Positions 47,116 to 55,623 of a stretch of 64,000 nt of DNA are shown here, one piece after another. The translations under genes were made by a program, and so were the position numbers. How positions within the stretch are numbered: the stretch's first letter is position 1; the number at the start of each line of letters is the position of its first letter. The notes below the pieces were generated by a model. That model saw nothing but the letters and a program-made list of their open reading frames with translations, made no database searches and was not told the DNA's origin. The stretch lies in assembly GCA_026003255.1 (NCBI GenBank), contig BPGX01000003.1, positions 186,001 through 250,000 of the forward strand, read 5' to 3'. Source of the DNA: Bacteroidia bacterium. Its GTDB lineage: Bacteria; Bacteroidota; Bacteroidia; B-17B0; Aurantibacillaceae.

Positions 47116-47181
47116 CCTGCTCTTTTTTTAAGGGGAAAAGAGTATGAAAATTATCATTAACTTCTCAGGTATGCCCTTAAC

Positions 47182-48963
47182 ATGCCTGATACAAATTCAA
47201 ACATCATGTCTGAATTAACAAAAGAACAAACCAACCAATTGACAGATTTCGATTGGTCAAAAATTAGCAAAAAACAAGAAGGTTACACACCAGAAGAAAG
47301 AAAAAAACTGGACGAAGTTTATCAAAAAAGATTAACTTCCATTAAGCCACACACAGTAGTAGAAGGAACAGTGGTAAGCATTAACGACAAAGAAGTCGTT
47401 GTAAATATCGGTTATAAATCCGATGGGGTAATTCCTAGAAGTGAATTTCGTTATAATCCGGATTTAAAAGTAGGTGATAAAGTGGATGTTTACATTGAAA
47501 AGGTGGAGGATAAAACAGGACAATTAGTGTTATCACATAAAAAAGCCAGAGCTTCCAGCAGCTGGCGTAGAGTGGTGCAGGCGCATGAAAATAATGAGAC
47601 CGTTATTGGATATATTAAATGCAGAACAAAAGGTGGTTTAATCGTCGATGTATTTGGATTGGAAGCATTTTTACCGGGTTCTCAAATTGATGTTAAGCCA
47701 ATTAAAGATTACGATGCTTTTGTAGGCAGTAAAATGGAATTTAAAGTTGTAAAAATTAATGAAGAACTGAAGAATGTTGTTGTATCTCACAAAGCATTAA
47801 TTGAAGATGAGGTTGAAAAACAAAAAGCGGAAATTATTTCTAAGTTAGAAAAAGGACAAATTTTAGAAGGCGTTGTAAAAAATATTACTTCTTACGGTGT
47901 ATTTGTTGATTTAGGAGGAATTGATGGATTAATTCATATTACAGATTTGGCATGGGGTAGAATCAGTCATCCAGAAGATATTGTGAAATTAGACCAAAAG
48001 ATTCAAGTGGTTATTTTGGATTTTGATGATGAAAAGAAACGTATTCAATTAGGATATAAACAATTGCAACCACATCCCTGGGATAATTTAGATCCAAACT
48101 TAAAAGTAGGAGATAAAGTGAAGGGTAAAATTGTTGCTGTTATAGATTACGGAGCGTTTTTGGAAATCGCACCAGGTATTGAAGGACTAATTCACGTATC
48201 AGAAATGAGCTGGAACCAACATTTGCGTTCTGCTCAAGATTTCGTTAAAGTAGGTGATGAAGTAGAAGCTGTGGTGCTCACTTTAGATAGAGAAGAAAAG
48301 AAAATCAGTTTTGGAATGAAGCAATTAACCCCTGATCCATGGGCAAGTATTAAAGATAAATACCCAGTTGGTTCTAAACACAAAGGTATTGTAAGGAATA
48401 TCACGGCTTATGGTGTATTTGTGGAATTAGAGCCAGGTGTAGATGGATTAGTGCACATTTCTGATTTATCCTGGGATAAGAAAATTAAACATCCTTCTGA
48501 AATTTCTAAAAAAGGAGAAGAACTTGAAGTAGTGGTACTTGAAATTGATACGAATAACAGACAATTAAAATTAGGGCATAAACAATTACAAGAAAATCCC
48601 TGGGACGTTTATGAAACTGTTTTCACAGTGGGAAGCATCCACAAAGGAACAATTGTTTCAAAAGATGATAAAAAAGCTATTGTTAGTTTAACTTATGGTG
48701 TTGAGGGAATAGTACCTATTCGCCAATTAGTCAAAGAAGATGGAAAAATAGCCGAAGTGGATGAAACGCTTGATTTCAAAGTTACTGAGTTTGATAAAGA
48801 GGCAAAGAAAATTGTAGTTTCTCATACTCGTACCTATAAAGATGAGATGGCAAAAGAAAAAGAAACTGTGAAAGAAAACTTAAAGAAAATCAACGAAAGT
48901 GTAGAGAAAACTACATTAGGTGATATTCTTAAAGAAAAAATTGAAAAGAAAAAAGGTGAATAA
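47182..48963 (+). CDS. rpsA: 30S ribosomal protein S1
   Basis: A 593-residue RNA-binding ribosomal protein that helps bind mRNA with weak or no Shine-Dalgarno sequence, as is usual in this phylum. Six S1 (OB-fold) repeats are visible, beginning near VVEGTVVSINDKEVVVNIGY, VIGYIKCRTKGGLIVDVFGL, LEGVVKNITSYGVFVDLGGI, VKGKIVAVIDYGAFLEIAPG, HKGIVRNITAYGVFVELEPG and HKGTIVSKDDKKAIVSLTYG. The N-terminus carries an acidic leader with SELTKEQTNQLTDFDWSKIS, the C-terminus a Lys/Glu-rich helix. An alternative ATG lies at 47206 (MSELTKEQ). Monocistronic, with promoter box and terminator on either side. Confidence 0.95.
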   Translation: MPDTNSNIMSELTKEQTNQLTDFDWSKISKKQEGYTPEERKKLDEVYQKRLTSIKPHTVVEGTVVSINDKEVVVNIGYKSDGVIPRSEFRYNPDLKVGDKVDVYIEKVEDKTGQLVLSHKKARASSSWRRVVQAHENNETVIGYIKCRTKGGLIVDVFGLEAFLPGSQIDVKPIKDYDAFVGSKMEFKVVKINEELKNVVVSHKALIEDEVEKQKAEIISKLEKGQILEGVVKNITSYGVFVDLGGIDGLIHITDLAWGRISHPEDIVKLDQKIQVVILDFDDEKKRIQLGYKQLQPHPWDNLDPNLKVGDKVKGKIVAVIDYGAFLEIAPGIEGLIHVSEMSWNQHLRSAQDFVKVGDEVEAVVLTLDREEKKISFGMKQLTPDPWASIKDKYPVGSKHKGIVRNITAYGVFVELEPGVDGLVHISDLSWDKKIKHPSEISKKGEELEVVVLEIDTNNRQLKLGHKQLQENPWDVYETVFTVGSIHKGTIVSKDDKKAIVSLTYGVEGIVPIRQLVKEDGKIAEVDETLDFKVTEFDKEAKKIVVSHTRTYKDEMAKEKETVKENLKKINESVEKTTLGDILKEKIEKKKGE

Positions 48964-49017
48964 TAAGTGAATCGTCTTAAAGCTAAAAACTCGCCATGGT
49001 TTTTAGTTTTTAAGGTA

Positions 49018-49047
49018 CCCCGATGATTTTTCATCGGGGTTTTTTAT
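49018..49047 (+). terminator. Terminator of rpsA
   Basis: A 9-bp stem CCCCGATGA/TCATCGGGG with loop TTTT, followed by TTTTTTATTTT. Confidence 0.92.
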
Positions 49048-49089
49048 TTTATTTCAACTAACTATCTTGTATATTCGCAGGCAAAATAT

Positions 49090-49162
49090 GGCTCCGTAGT
49101 TCAACTGGATAGAACATCAGATTCCGGATCTGAAAATAGGGGTTCGAGTCCCTTCGGAGCTA
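49090..49162 (+). tRNA. tRNA-Arg (anticodon CCG)
   Basis: A 73-base cloverleaf. The acceptor arm is GGCTCCG with CGGAGCT (closing G-U pair) and the discriminator is A. The anticodon stem TCAGA/TCTGA encloses loop TTCCGGA, giving anticodon CCG for CGG codons. The T loop is GTTCGAG in a GGGG/CCCT-type stem. CCA is not encoded. A near-consensus -7 box TATATTCG lies at 49070-49077. The GH3 gene starts 13 bases after the 3' end. Confidence 0.95.
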
Positions 49163-49175
49163 CTAAAATAAATGA

Positions 49176-50699
49176 ATGCCCATAAGCATTATAAATTCTA
49201 TTGCCTCGTGGTTGATAAAAAAAAGATTACATGAAATAGAATTATTTTTGAAATATCCTATTGAAGTACAAAATGAATGGTTACTTGAACTTGTACATTT
49301 AGCCAAGAATACTGAATTTGGTCAAAAACATCGTTTTGCTGAAATTGAAAATTACTCTTCGTTTAAAGAATTAGTTCCATTGCAAGATTATGAAACATTA
49401 AAACCTTATATTGAAAGAACCAGAAAAGGTGAACAAAATTTATTATGGCCATCAGAAATTATTTGGTTTGCCAAAAGTAGTGGTACTACTGATAAAAGTA
49501 AATTTATCCCAGTAAGCGAACAAACACTCGAGGAATGTCATTTTAATGGTGGTAAAGATATGATTGCGCTGTATATCAATAATCATGAAAACAGCAAGTT
49601 ATTTACAGGAAAAAATTTGGCATTAGGAGGAACATGGAAAACTTTTGAAACAGACAATCATTTATCGTATTATGGAGATGTCAGTGCTATTATCATACAA
49701 AATTTACCTATATGGGCAGAGTTTTTTAGATCGCCTGCTACTGAAATTGCTTTGATGGATGAATGGGAACAAAAATTAGAACTTTTGGCTGAAACTATGA
49801 AAGATGAAAATGTAGTGAGTTTGGCAGGTGTGCCCAGTTGGATGTTGGTACTTCTAAAAAAAATTACTGAAAAAAAACAAGTAAAATATATTACAGATAT
49901 ATGGCCTCACTTAGAAGTTTATTTCCATGGTGGAGTAAGTTTTGAGCCATACAGAAAAAATTTTCTGGAAATTTTTGGTAAACGTAAGGTGAACCTGGTA
50001 CAATTATATAACGCTTCTGAAGGTTTTTTTGCTATTCAAGACAGAAAAGATGCCGATGATATGCTTTTGATGTTAGATTATGGAATTTATTATGAATTTA
50101 TTCCTGATGAATATTTTGATACAGATAATAAAAAGGTTATCAATTTAGAGGATGTAGTACTGCATAAAACGTATGCTCTTGTAATATCTACCACTTCTGG
50201 TTTGTGGCGTTATCAATTGGGAGATACCATTCAATTTACATCTTTAAATCCTTTCCGAATTAAAATCGTTGGAAGAACAAAGCATTTCATCAATGTATTC
50301 GGTGAAGAACTTATGATTCATAATACAGATGAAGCTATTACAGAAGCATGCAACCAAACTAATGCATTAATCGTAGATTATACAGTGGCTCCGATTTTTA
50401 TGTCTGAACATTCAGGTGCCCATCAATGGGTTATAGAATTTGAAAAACAACCCGATGATATTCATTATTTTACTTACATTTTAGATAATACACTAAAAGA
50501 AAAAAATTCTGATTACGAAGCCAAACGATATAATAATTATGTTATAGGATTACCACAAATTGTAATAGCACCCCAAAACACATTCTACGAGTGGTTGAAA
50601 AGAAATAATAAATTAGGTGGACAGCATAAAGTACCGCGTTTATCAAATAACCGAAAATTTATTGAAGAAATTTTATCTATCATTCATGAAAAACAGTAA
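49176..50699 (+). CDS. GH3 family protein (acyl-adenylate/amido-synthetase type)
   Basis: A 507-residue member of the GH3 family, known from plants as enzymes that adenylate a carboxylic acid and join it to an amino acid. Bacterial members are common in Bacteroidota, with unknown substrates. The family motifs are visible: WPSEIIWFAKSSGTTDKSKF for ATP binding, LYNASEGFFAIQ and YALVISTTSGLWRYQLGDTI, followed by VGRTKHFINVFGEELM. No substrate-binding specificity can be read from this. It begins 13 bases after the tRNA, so it may be read from the tRNA promoter. Its stop overlaps the next gene by 14 bases. Confidence 0.88.
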   Translation: MPISIINSIASWLIKKRLHEIELFLKYPIEVQNEWLLELVHLAKNTEFGQKHRFAEIENYSSFKELVPLQDYETLKPYIERTRKGEQNLLWPSEIIWFAKSSGTTDKSKFIPVSEQTLEECHFNGGKDMIALYINNHENSKLFTGKNLALGGTWKTFETDNHLSYYGDVSAIIIQNLPIWAEFFRSPATEIALMDEWEQKLELLAETMKDENVVSLAGVPSWMLVLLKKITEKKQVKYITDIWPHLEVYFHGGVSFEPYRKNFLEIFGKRKVNLVQLYNASEGFFAIQDRKDADDMLLMLDYGIYYEFIPDEYFDTDNKKVINLEDVVLHKTYALVISTTSGLWRYQLGDTIQFTSLNPFRIKIVGRTKHFINVFGEELMIHNTDEAITEACNQTNALIVDYTVAPIFMSEHSGAHQWVIEFEKQPDDIHYFTYILDNTLKEKNSDYEAKRYNNYVIGLPQIVIAPQNTFYEWLKRNNKLGGQHKVPRLSNNRKFIEEILSIIHEKQ

Positions 50700-51471
50700 A
50701 GTATATTTCTTAATACTCTTTGTTGTAAATTTGTTTCACGCGTCTGGACAAGATACTATTCTTTACTTAAAAGCTAAAAAAATTTTAGTAGATAATATTG
50801 GAAATATTTATGGTATCAATGACTTTGTAATCACAAAATATTTTGCCAATCAACAGCAAAAAACATTTAGTATCAAAACTTATGGAACACTTGAAAACAT
50901 TGATGTTACAAATACATTGCGAGTTTTATTGTTTTTCAAAGATTTTCAAAAAATATTATTTTTAGATAGTCAACTCTCTCCTAATGGAGAAGTGATAGAA
51001 CTCAGTCAATTAGGATTTGAACAAACATTATTAGTTTGCTCTTCCATCAATAATGGGTTCTGGATTTACCATCAAGCCAACAACGAACTCATTCGTTTTA
51101 ATCAATCTTTAGAAATTACAATTAGAACAGGTAATCTCAAACGACTCTTAAATATAGATATTCAACCAAATTTCATGATAGAACATAATGGAAGGTTATA
51201 TTTGAACGATCCAGAAACAGGCATTTTAGTATTTGATATTTATGGTGCTTATCTGAAAACTATACCCCTGCTTCATCTCACTAATTTTCAACTGAACTAT
51301 CCCTATTTATTTTATACAAGAGAAAAGCAATTCAATGTGTTTAATCTTATAACCTTTGAAACAATACAATTATTAAAATTATCCGATGATTGTAATAATG
51401 TTTATATTAGCAATGAGAAATGTTATTTACATTGTAAAGATTATATTCAAATCAATACATGCTTAAAATAA
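50686..51471 (+). CDS. Exported protein, possible beta-propeller
   Basis: A 261-residue protein with signal peptide MKNSKVYFLILFVVNLFHASG, probably periplasmic. The start is at 50686, inside the end of the GH3 gene; a longer frame from 50617 would be buried in GH3. The mature part alternates short hydrophobic strands and polar turns (KKILVDNIGNIYGINDFVIT, GFWIYHQANNELIRFNQSLE, GRLYLNDPETGILVFDIYGA), which suggests a NHL- or propeller-like fold. No active-site motif was found. Co-transcription with GH3 and the MarR gene (10 bases downstream) is likely. Confidence 0.65.
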   Translation: MKNSKVYFLILFVVNLFHASGQDTILYLKAKKILVDNIGNIYGINDFVITKYFANQQQKTFSIKTYGTLENIDVTNTLRVLLFFKDFQKILFLDSQLSPNGEVIELSQLGFEQTLLVCSSINNGFWIYHQANNELIRFNQSLEITIRTGNLKRLLNIDIQPNFMIEHNGRLYLNDPETGILVFDIYGAYLKTIPLLHLTNFQLNYPYLFYTREKQFNVFNLITFETIQLLKLSDDCNNVYISNEKCYLHCKDYIQINTCLK

Positions 51472-51481
51472 ACCTTTTACT

Positions 51482-51952
51482 ATGATAAAACGTTTAGAAG
51501 ACGAAATTAAACAACGTTCCTTCAAATCTCAACAAGAAAAAGTATTAGTAAATCTAATATACACCTATAATTTTTTTGAGCATAAATTTGAAGAACTTTT
51601 GAAACAATTTGACATTACTCCCCAACAGTATAACATATTACGAATTCTCAAAGGACAATATCCCAATTCCATTTCATTAAATGAAATAAAAAACAGAATG
51701 TTAGACAGAAACTCAGATGTGTCAAGAATAGTTGAACGAATGAGAAAAAAAACTTTACTTACAAGAACCACAAATCCTAAAAACCGTCGGGCAGTTGAAA
51801 TAAAAATTACTTCAAAGGGTATAGAATTACTGAACTCTATTGAACCATATTTAAAGAAATACCACGATATGCTTTCGCACATGAGTGAAAATGAATTGAA
51901 AAACTTAAATGAGTTATTAGATAAATTAAGAAGCACAACTTTTAATCAATAA
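51482..51952 (+). CDS. MarR-family transcriptional regulator
   Basis: DNA-binding regulator of 156 residues with the MarR winged helix. Dimerisation helices flank a core with ITPQQYNILRILKGQYPNSI, the recognition helix region EIKNRMLDRNSDVSRIVERM and the wing LLTRTTNPKNRRAVEIKITS (the D-x-R-like turn is NPKNRR). The C-terminal helix ends the dimer interface. Its own operator is not evident. Possible targets are the neighbouring GH3 and arginase-fold genes, or the palindromes at 53140-53237, but this is only proximity. Confidence 0.87.
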   Translation: MIKRLEDEIKQRSFKSQQEKVLVNLIYTYNFFEHKFEELLKQFDITPQQYNILRILKGQYPNSISLNEIKNRMLDRNSDVSRIVERMRKKTLLTRTTNPKNRRAVEIKITSKGIELLNSIEPYLKKYHDMLSHMSENELKNLNELLDKLRSTTFNQ

Positions 51953-51962
51953 AAATTTTTTT

Positions 51963-53141
51963 ATGGAAGATTTTATTGACTTTTTAGAACCTGTTCCTGA
52001 ATCCTGCTTTACACATGTAAACGATGATTATCAATTCGGAAATAAGTGGGATGTATACACCGAAAAAAATATACCCGATATTGAAAATGCTAAAATCATT
52101 ATTATAGGAATTGAAGAAGATAGGCACGCTATTATCAATAAAGGAACCGCTTCATCACCTAACGAAATTCGTAAGCATTTATATTCTTTTTTTCCTTATA
52201 TTAGTAAATACGAAGTTGCGGATATTGGAAATGTCAAACAAGGTAGTACTATAAAAGATACATATTTTGCCTTGAAAACAATAGGCCATGAACTCCTGAA
52301 GCAAGATAAAACACTCATTATTGTTGGGGGTAGTAATGACCTTGCGTATGCTCAATTTCTGATGTACGAAAAATTGGAAAAAATCATCAACATTTGCAAT
52401 GTAGACGCTTATGTGGATTTTACTCGAAATATTGAAGAATCTATAAACAATAGAAACTATATTGGAAAAATCATTCTTCACGAGCCCAATTACTTATTTA
52501 ATTATGCACACTTAGCTTACCAATCGTATTTTGTTGGTGCCCACAATGTTCAATTCATGGATGATCTATATTTTGAATACTATCGTTTAGGACATATACG
52601 AGGAAAAATTGAGGAAGCAGAGCCAATTATTCGTAATGCTGATGTATTATTTTTTGACTTCTCTGCTATTAAAAGAAATGATGGGGGAATTGTAGAACAT
52701 TTTTCTCCCAATGGATTGAGTGCTGAAGAGGCCTGTCAAATCATGTGGTATGCAGGTATGAATGATAAACTTTCCAGCGTAGGAATTTATGAGGTGAATG
52801 TAATGCTTGATAAATCTGGAGTTTCGACACATCTTGCTGCTCAGATGATTTGGTCATTTATTGAAGGTTATTACAATAGAAAAGACGATACACCTCTGAA
52901 AAATCATCCAGATTATGAAACCTATAAAGTATTAATGCACAATGGTAAATATACAATCAATTTCATCAGAAGCCACAAAACAGGACGCTGGTGGATGGAA
53001 GTGCCTTATCCGCCACATTTATCTCCAAATTATGAACGACACACAATGATTCCTTGTTCTCAAAAAGATTATGAAACAGCACTTAATGATGAATTGCCTG
53101 ATAAATGGTGGCAAACATATATTCGTATTTCTAATCTTTAA
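51963..53141 (+). CDS. Arginase-fold protein lacking metal-binding residues
   Basis: A 392-residue protein with the arginase/formimidoylglutamase fold but without the usual manganese site. Where active enzymes have GGxH, this reads VGGSNDLAYA. Where they have DAHxD, this reads NVDAYVDF (His replaced by Tyr). The last motif SxDxDxxDP is FFDFSAIKRND, keeping only the first Asp. I recall a conserved Bacteroidota family with the same losses, often annotated formimidoylglutamase, so the loss is probably ancestral rather than decay. The C-terminal extension includes HKTGRWWMEVPYPPHLSPNY. A structural or regulatory role is likely. The intact paralog is at 16931-17977. It follows the MarR gene by 10 bases. 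Confidence 0.72.
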   Translation: MEDFIDFLEPVPESCFTHVNDDYQFGNKWDVYTEKNIPDIENAKIIIIGIEEDRHAIINKGTASSPNEIRKHLYSFFPYISKYEVADIGNVKQGSTIKDTYFALKTIGHELLKQDKTLIIVGGSNDLAYAQFLMYEKLEKIINICNVDAYVDFTRNIEESINNRNYIGKIILHEPNYLFNYAHLAYQSYFVGAHNVQFMDDLYFEYYRLGHIRGKIEEAEPIIRNADVLFFDFSAIKRNDGGIVEHFSPNGLSAEEACQIMWYAGMNDKLSSVGIYEVNVMLDKSGVSTHLAAQMIWSFIEGYYNRKDDTPLKNHPDYETYKVLMHNGKYTINFIRSHKTGRWWMEVPYPPHLSPNYERHTMIPCSQKDYETALNDELPDKWWQTYIRISNL

Positions 53142-53237
53142 ATTCGGCTATAAAACCGAATTTAGTATTTTTCGGTTTAATAACCGAATATTAAAAATTT
53201 CGGCTATAAAACCGAATTTTATTTTTCGTCTAAATAA
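53140..53237. repeat. Array of short palindromes
   Basis: Four hairpin-forming units follow the arginase-fold gene. Unit 1 is AAATTCGG-N8-CCGAATTT (53140-53163). Unit 2 is TTCGGTT-TAAT-AACCGAA (53171-53188). Unit 3 is TTCGG-N8-CCGAA (53199-53216), sharing TTCGGCTATAAAACCGAATT with unit 1. A weaker unit 4 is TCGT-N8-ACGA at about 53226-53241. The spacing of the first three is close to 28-30 bases. It could be a terminator cluster, repeated operators or a decayed repeat. Confidence 0.7.
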
Positions 53238-53287
53238 ACGATTTTTGATTAAAATTTGCTTCTAATAAACATATAAAATTTATATCC

Positions 53288-53315
53288 TTGGTCTTTAAGA
53301 ATAATACTACATTTG
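53288..53315 (+). promoter_or_regulatory. Promoter of the class A PBP gene
   Basis: TTG at 53288-53290, a 17-base spacer and TACATTTG at 53308-53315. It supports the ATG at 53334. The in-frame TTG at 53313 lies within the -7 box. Confidence 0.6.
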
Positions 53316-53333
53316 CACTCCAATTTATTTAAT

Positions 53334-55583
53334 ATGCTTAAAAAGGAAAAATTACCTTTTTCACCTATATGGATCTGGATAATTGTTTGGTTCCCTTTTT
53401 TTATACTTTTTTTAATTGCGTTTTTGACTTCTAAAGATGTTTTTGGAAAACTTCCCAGTGTTGAAGAATTACAAAACCCAAAAAGCAATATAGCGACAGT
53501 AATTTTAAGTTCTGATAATAAAATTTTAGGAAAGTACTATGCTGAAAATAGAGTAAATGCGGAGTATAAAGAATTAAGTCCATGGTTGATTAAAGCATTG
53601 CTTGCTACCGAAGATATTCGCTTCAATGAACATAGTGGCGTGGATATTAAGGCATTGTTTCGTTCTGCATTTGGAGTCATAACTGGAAACTCTAAAGGCG
53701 GTGGTAGTACATTAACCCAACAATTGGCTAAAATGATGTTCCCAAGAGAAAAACTTAGCAAACCTCAATTGGTACTTCGTAAAATTAAAGAATGGATTAT
53801 TGCTATACGACTCGAAAAAAATTATACAAAAGAAGAAATTATGACCATGTACTTAAATCGTTTTGATTTTTTGAATCTGGCGGTTGGAATAAAATCTGCT
53901 ACAAAAATTTATTTTAACACCACACCAGATAGCTTGAATATTCAACAATCAGCAATGTTAGTCGGCATGGCTCAAAATCCTTCTTTATACAATCCTCTTC
54001 GATATCCTGAACGAACAATTAAAAGAAGAAATGTGGTTTTATCTCAAATGAAAAAATATGGCTTCATTACATCTAAAATGTACGATTCACTTGTCACTTT
54101 GCCTTTAGGTTTAAAGTTTAGTCCAGAAAGTCATAATGAGGGATTGGCTACTTATTTTAGAGAATACATTCGTGAGTTTTTTCTGAAAGATTGGTGCAAA
54201 AATCACATTAACCCTGAAACAGGAGAACCATACAATCTTTACAAAGATGGTTTAAAAATTTACACAACTATTGATTCCAGAATGCAACAATATGCTGAAG
54301 AAGCTGTAAAAGAACACATGCATGATTTGCAAATTGCTTTTTTCAAAGAATGTAAAAATAAACGCAATGCGCCATTTGCATGGAACTTAACCAAAAAGGA
54401 AATTGAAGATATCATGCGAACATCTGCTAAACGAAGCGATAGATACCGTGAACTCAAAAAGCAAGGTTGGAAAGAAGAAGATATACTCAAAACCTTTCAC
54501 CAAAAAACTTCAATGCGTGTTTATACTCTCAATGGTGAAAAGGATACTGTTATGACTCCATGGGATAGTATTCGTTATTATAAAACTTTTCTACAATGTG
54601 GATTTATGGCTATGGAACCACAAACCGGCTTCATCAAAGCATGGGTGGGTGGAATAAATTACAAGCATTTTAAATACGACCATGTAAAATTATCTAAAAG
54701 ACAGGTTGGATCTACCTTTAAACCTTTTGTTTATGCACTTGCTATACAGGAAGGTTATTCGCCCTGTTATCAGGTGCCCAATGTAAGAACCTGTATTACA
54801 GATGATTTAGGAAGAGAATGGTGTCCGGATAATTCGGATGGTGAAAAAGGAACAGGTAAGTTAGTAACTTTACGCTATGCATTGGCAAATTCTATCAATT
54901 ACATTTCTGCGTGGCTCATGAAACAATTTGGTCCACATGCGGTTGTACAATTAGCCAGAAGATTAGGTATTACTTCAGATTTGCCGGAAGTGCCTTCGCT
55001 TTGCCTTGGAACAGCGGATATATCACTATATGAAATGGTTGGTGCAAACTCTACGTTTGCCAATAAAGGAACCTACATTGAACCCATCTTTATTACCCGG
55101 ATTGAAGACAAAAACGGAAAAGTATTAGAACAATTTGTTCCTAAAACCAATGAAGTATTTAGTGAAGAAAAAGCATACATAATGCTTCAATTGATGCGTG
55201 GCGTTGTAGATTATGGAACGGGAGTAAGATTGAGATACAAGTATGGTTTAAGAAATCCAATTGCAGGTAAAACTGGAACAACACAAAATAATTCCGATGG
55301 TTGGTTTATTGGATTAACTCCTGATTTAGTTGCAGGCGCATGGGTAGGCGGAGATGAACGTAGCATCCATTTCAATACTCTTGAAATGGGGCAAGGCGCT
55401 TCAATGGCTCTACCTATATGGGCAAAATTTTTTCAAAAAGTGTATGCTGATAAAAGTTTGAATGTGTCGCAAGGAGATTTTGAAAAACCTCAAAATATAG
55501 GAAACATAGAATTAGATTGTTCTAAATACGATAAAAATGCAGAACAAAATATTGAAATCAAATCACGCGATTGGTTTGAATAA
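53334..55583 (+). CDS. Class A penicillin-binding protein (PBP1A-like)
   Basis: Bifunctional peptidoglycan glycosyltransferase and transpeptidase of 749 residues, anchored by one membrane helix (about 17-38, WIIVWFPFFILFLIAFLTS). The GT51 domain has LLATEDIRFNEHSGVDIKAL (catalytic Glu) and SKGGGSTLTQQLAKMMF, with IRLEKNYTKEEIMTMYLNRF. The transpeptidase has the active-site Ser in KRQVGSTFKPF, the SxN motif in LANSINYISAW, and KTGTT in PIAGKTGTTQNNSDGW. The protein stops soon after the transpeptidase, without a long disordered tail. Monocistronic promoter upstream, followed by the RluB-like gene after 40 bases. Confidence 0.92.
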   Translation: MLKKEKLPFSPIWIWIIVWFPFFILFLIAFLTSKDVFGKLPSVEELQNPKSNIATVILSSDNKILGKYYAENRVNAEYKELSPWLIKALLATEDIRFNEHSGVDIKALFRSAFGVITGNSKGGGSTLTQQLAKMMFPREKLSKPQLVLRKIKEWIIAIRLEKNYTKEEIMTMYLNRFDFLNLAVGIKSATKIYFNTTPDSLNIQQSAMLVGMAQNPSLYNPLRYPERTIKRRNVVLSQMKKYGFITSKMYDSLVTLPLGLKFSPESHNEGLATYFREYIREFFLKDWCKNHINPETGEPYNLYKDGLKIYTTIDSRMQQYAEEAVKEHMHDLQIAFFKECKNKRNAPFAWNLTKKEIEDIMRTSAKRSDRYRELKKQGWKEEDILKTFHQKTSMRVYTLNGEKDTVMTPWDSIRYYKTFLQCGFMAMEPQTGFIKAWVGGINYKHFKYDHVKLSKRQVGSTFKPFVYALAIQEGYSPCYQVPNVRTCITDDLGREWCPDNSDGEKGTGKLVTLRYALANSINYISAWLMKQFGPHAVVQLARRLGITSDLPEVPSLCLGTADISLYEMVGANSTFANKGTYIEPIFITRIEDKNGKVLEQFVPKTNEVFSEEKAYIMLQLMRGVVDYGTGVRLRYKYGLRNPIAGKTGTTQNNSDGWFIGLTPDLVAGAWVGGDERSIHFNTLEMGQGASMALPIWAKFFQKVYADKSLNVSQGDFEKPQNIGNIELDCSKYDKNAEQNIEIKSRDWFE

Positions 55584-55623
55584 ATTGTGAGTATCCTTTA
55601 ATAACAAATAATTTAAAGTATCT

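Noticed and set aside
53140-53237. Palindrome array considered as a CRISPR array
   Set aside because: Units are not identical, spacers are under 15 bases and AT-rich, and no cas gene is in the window.
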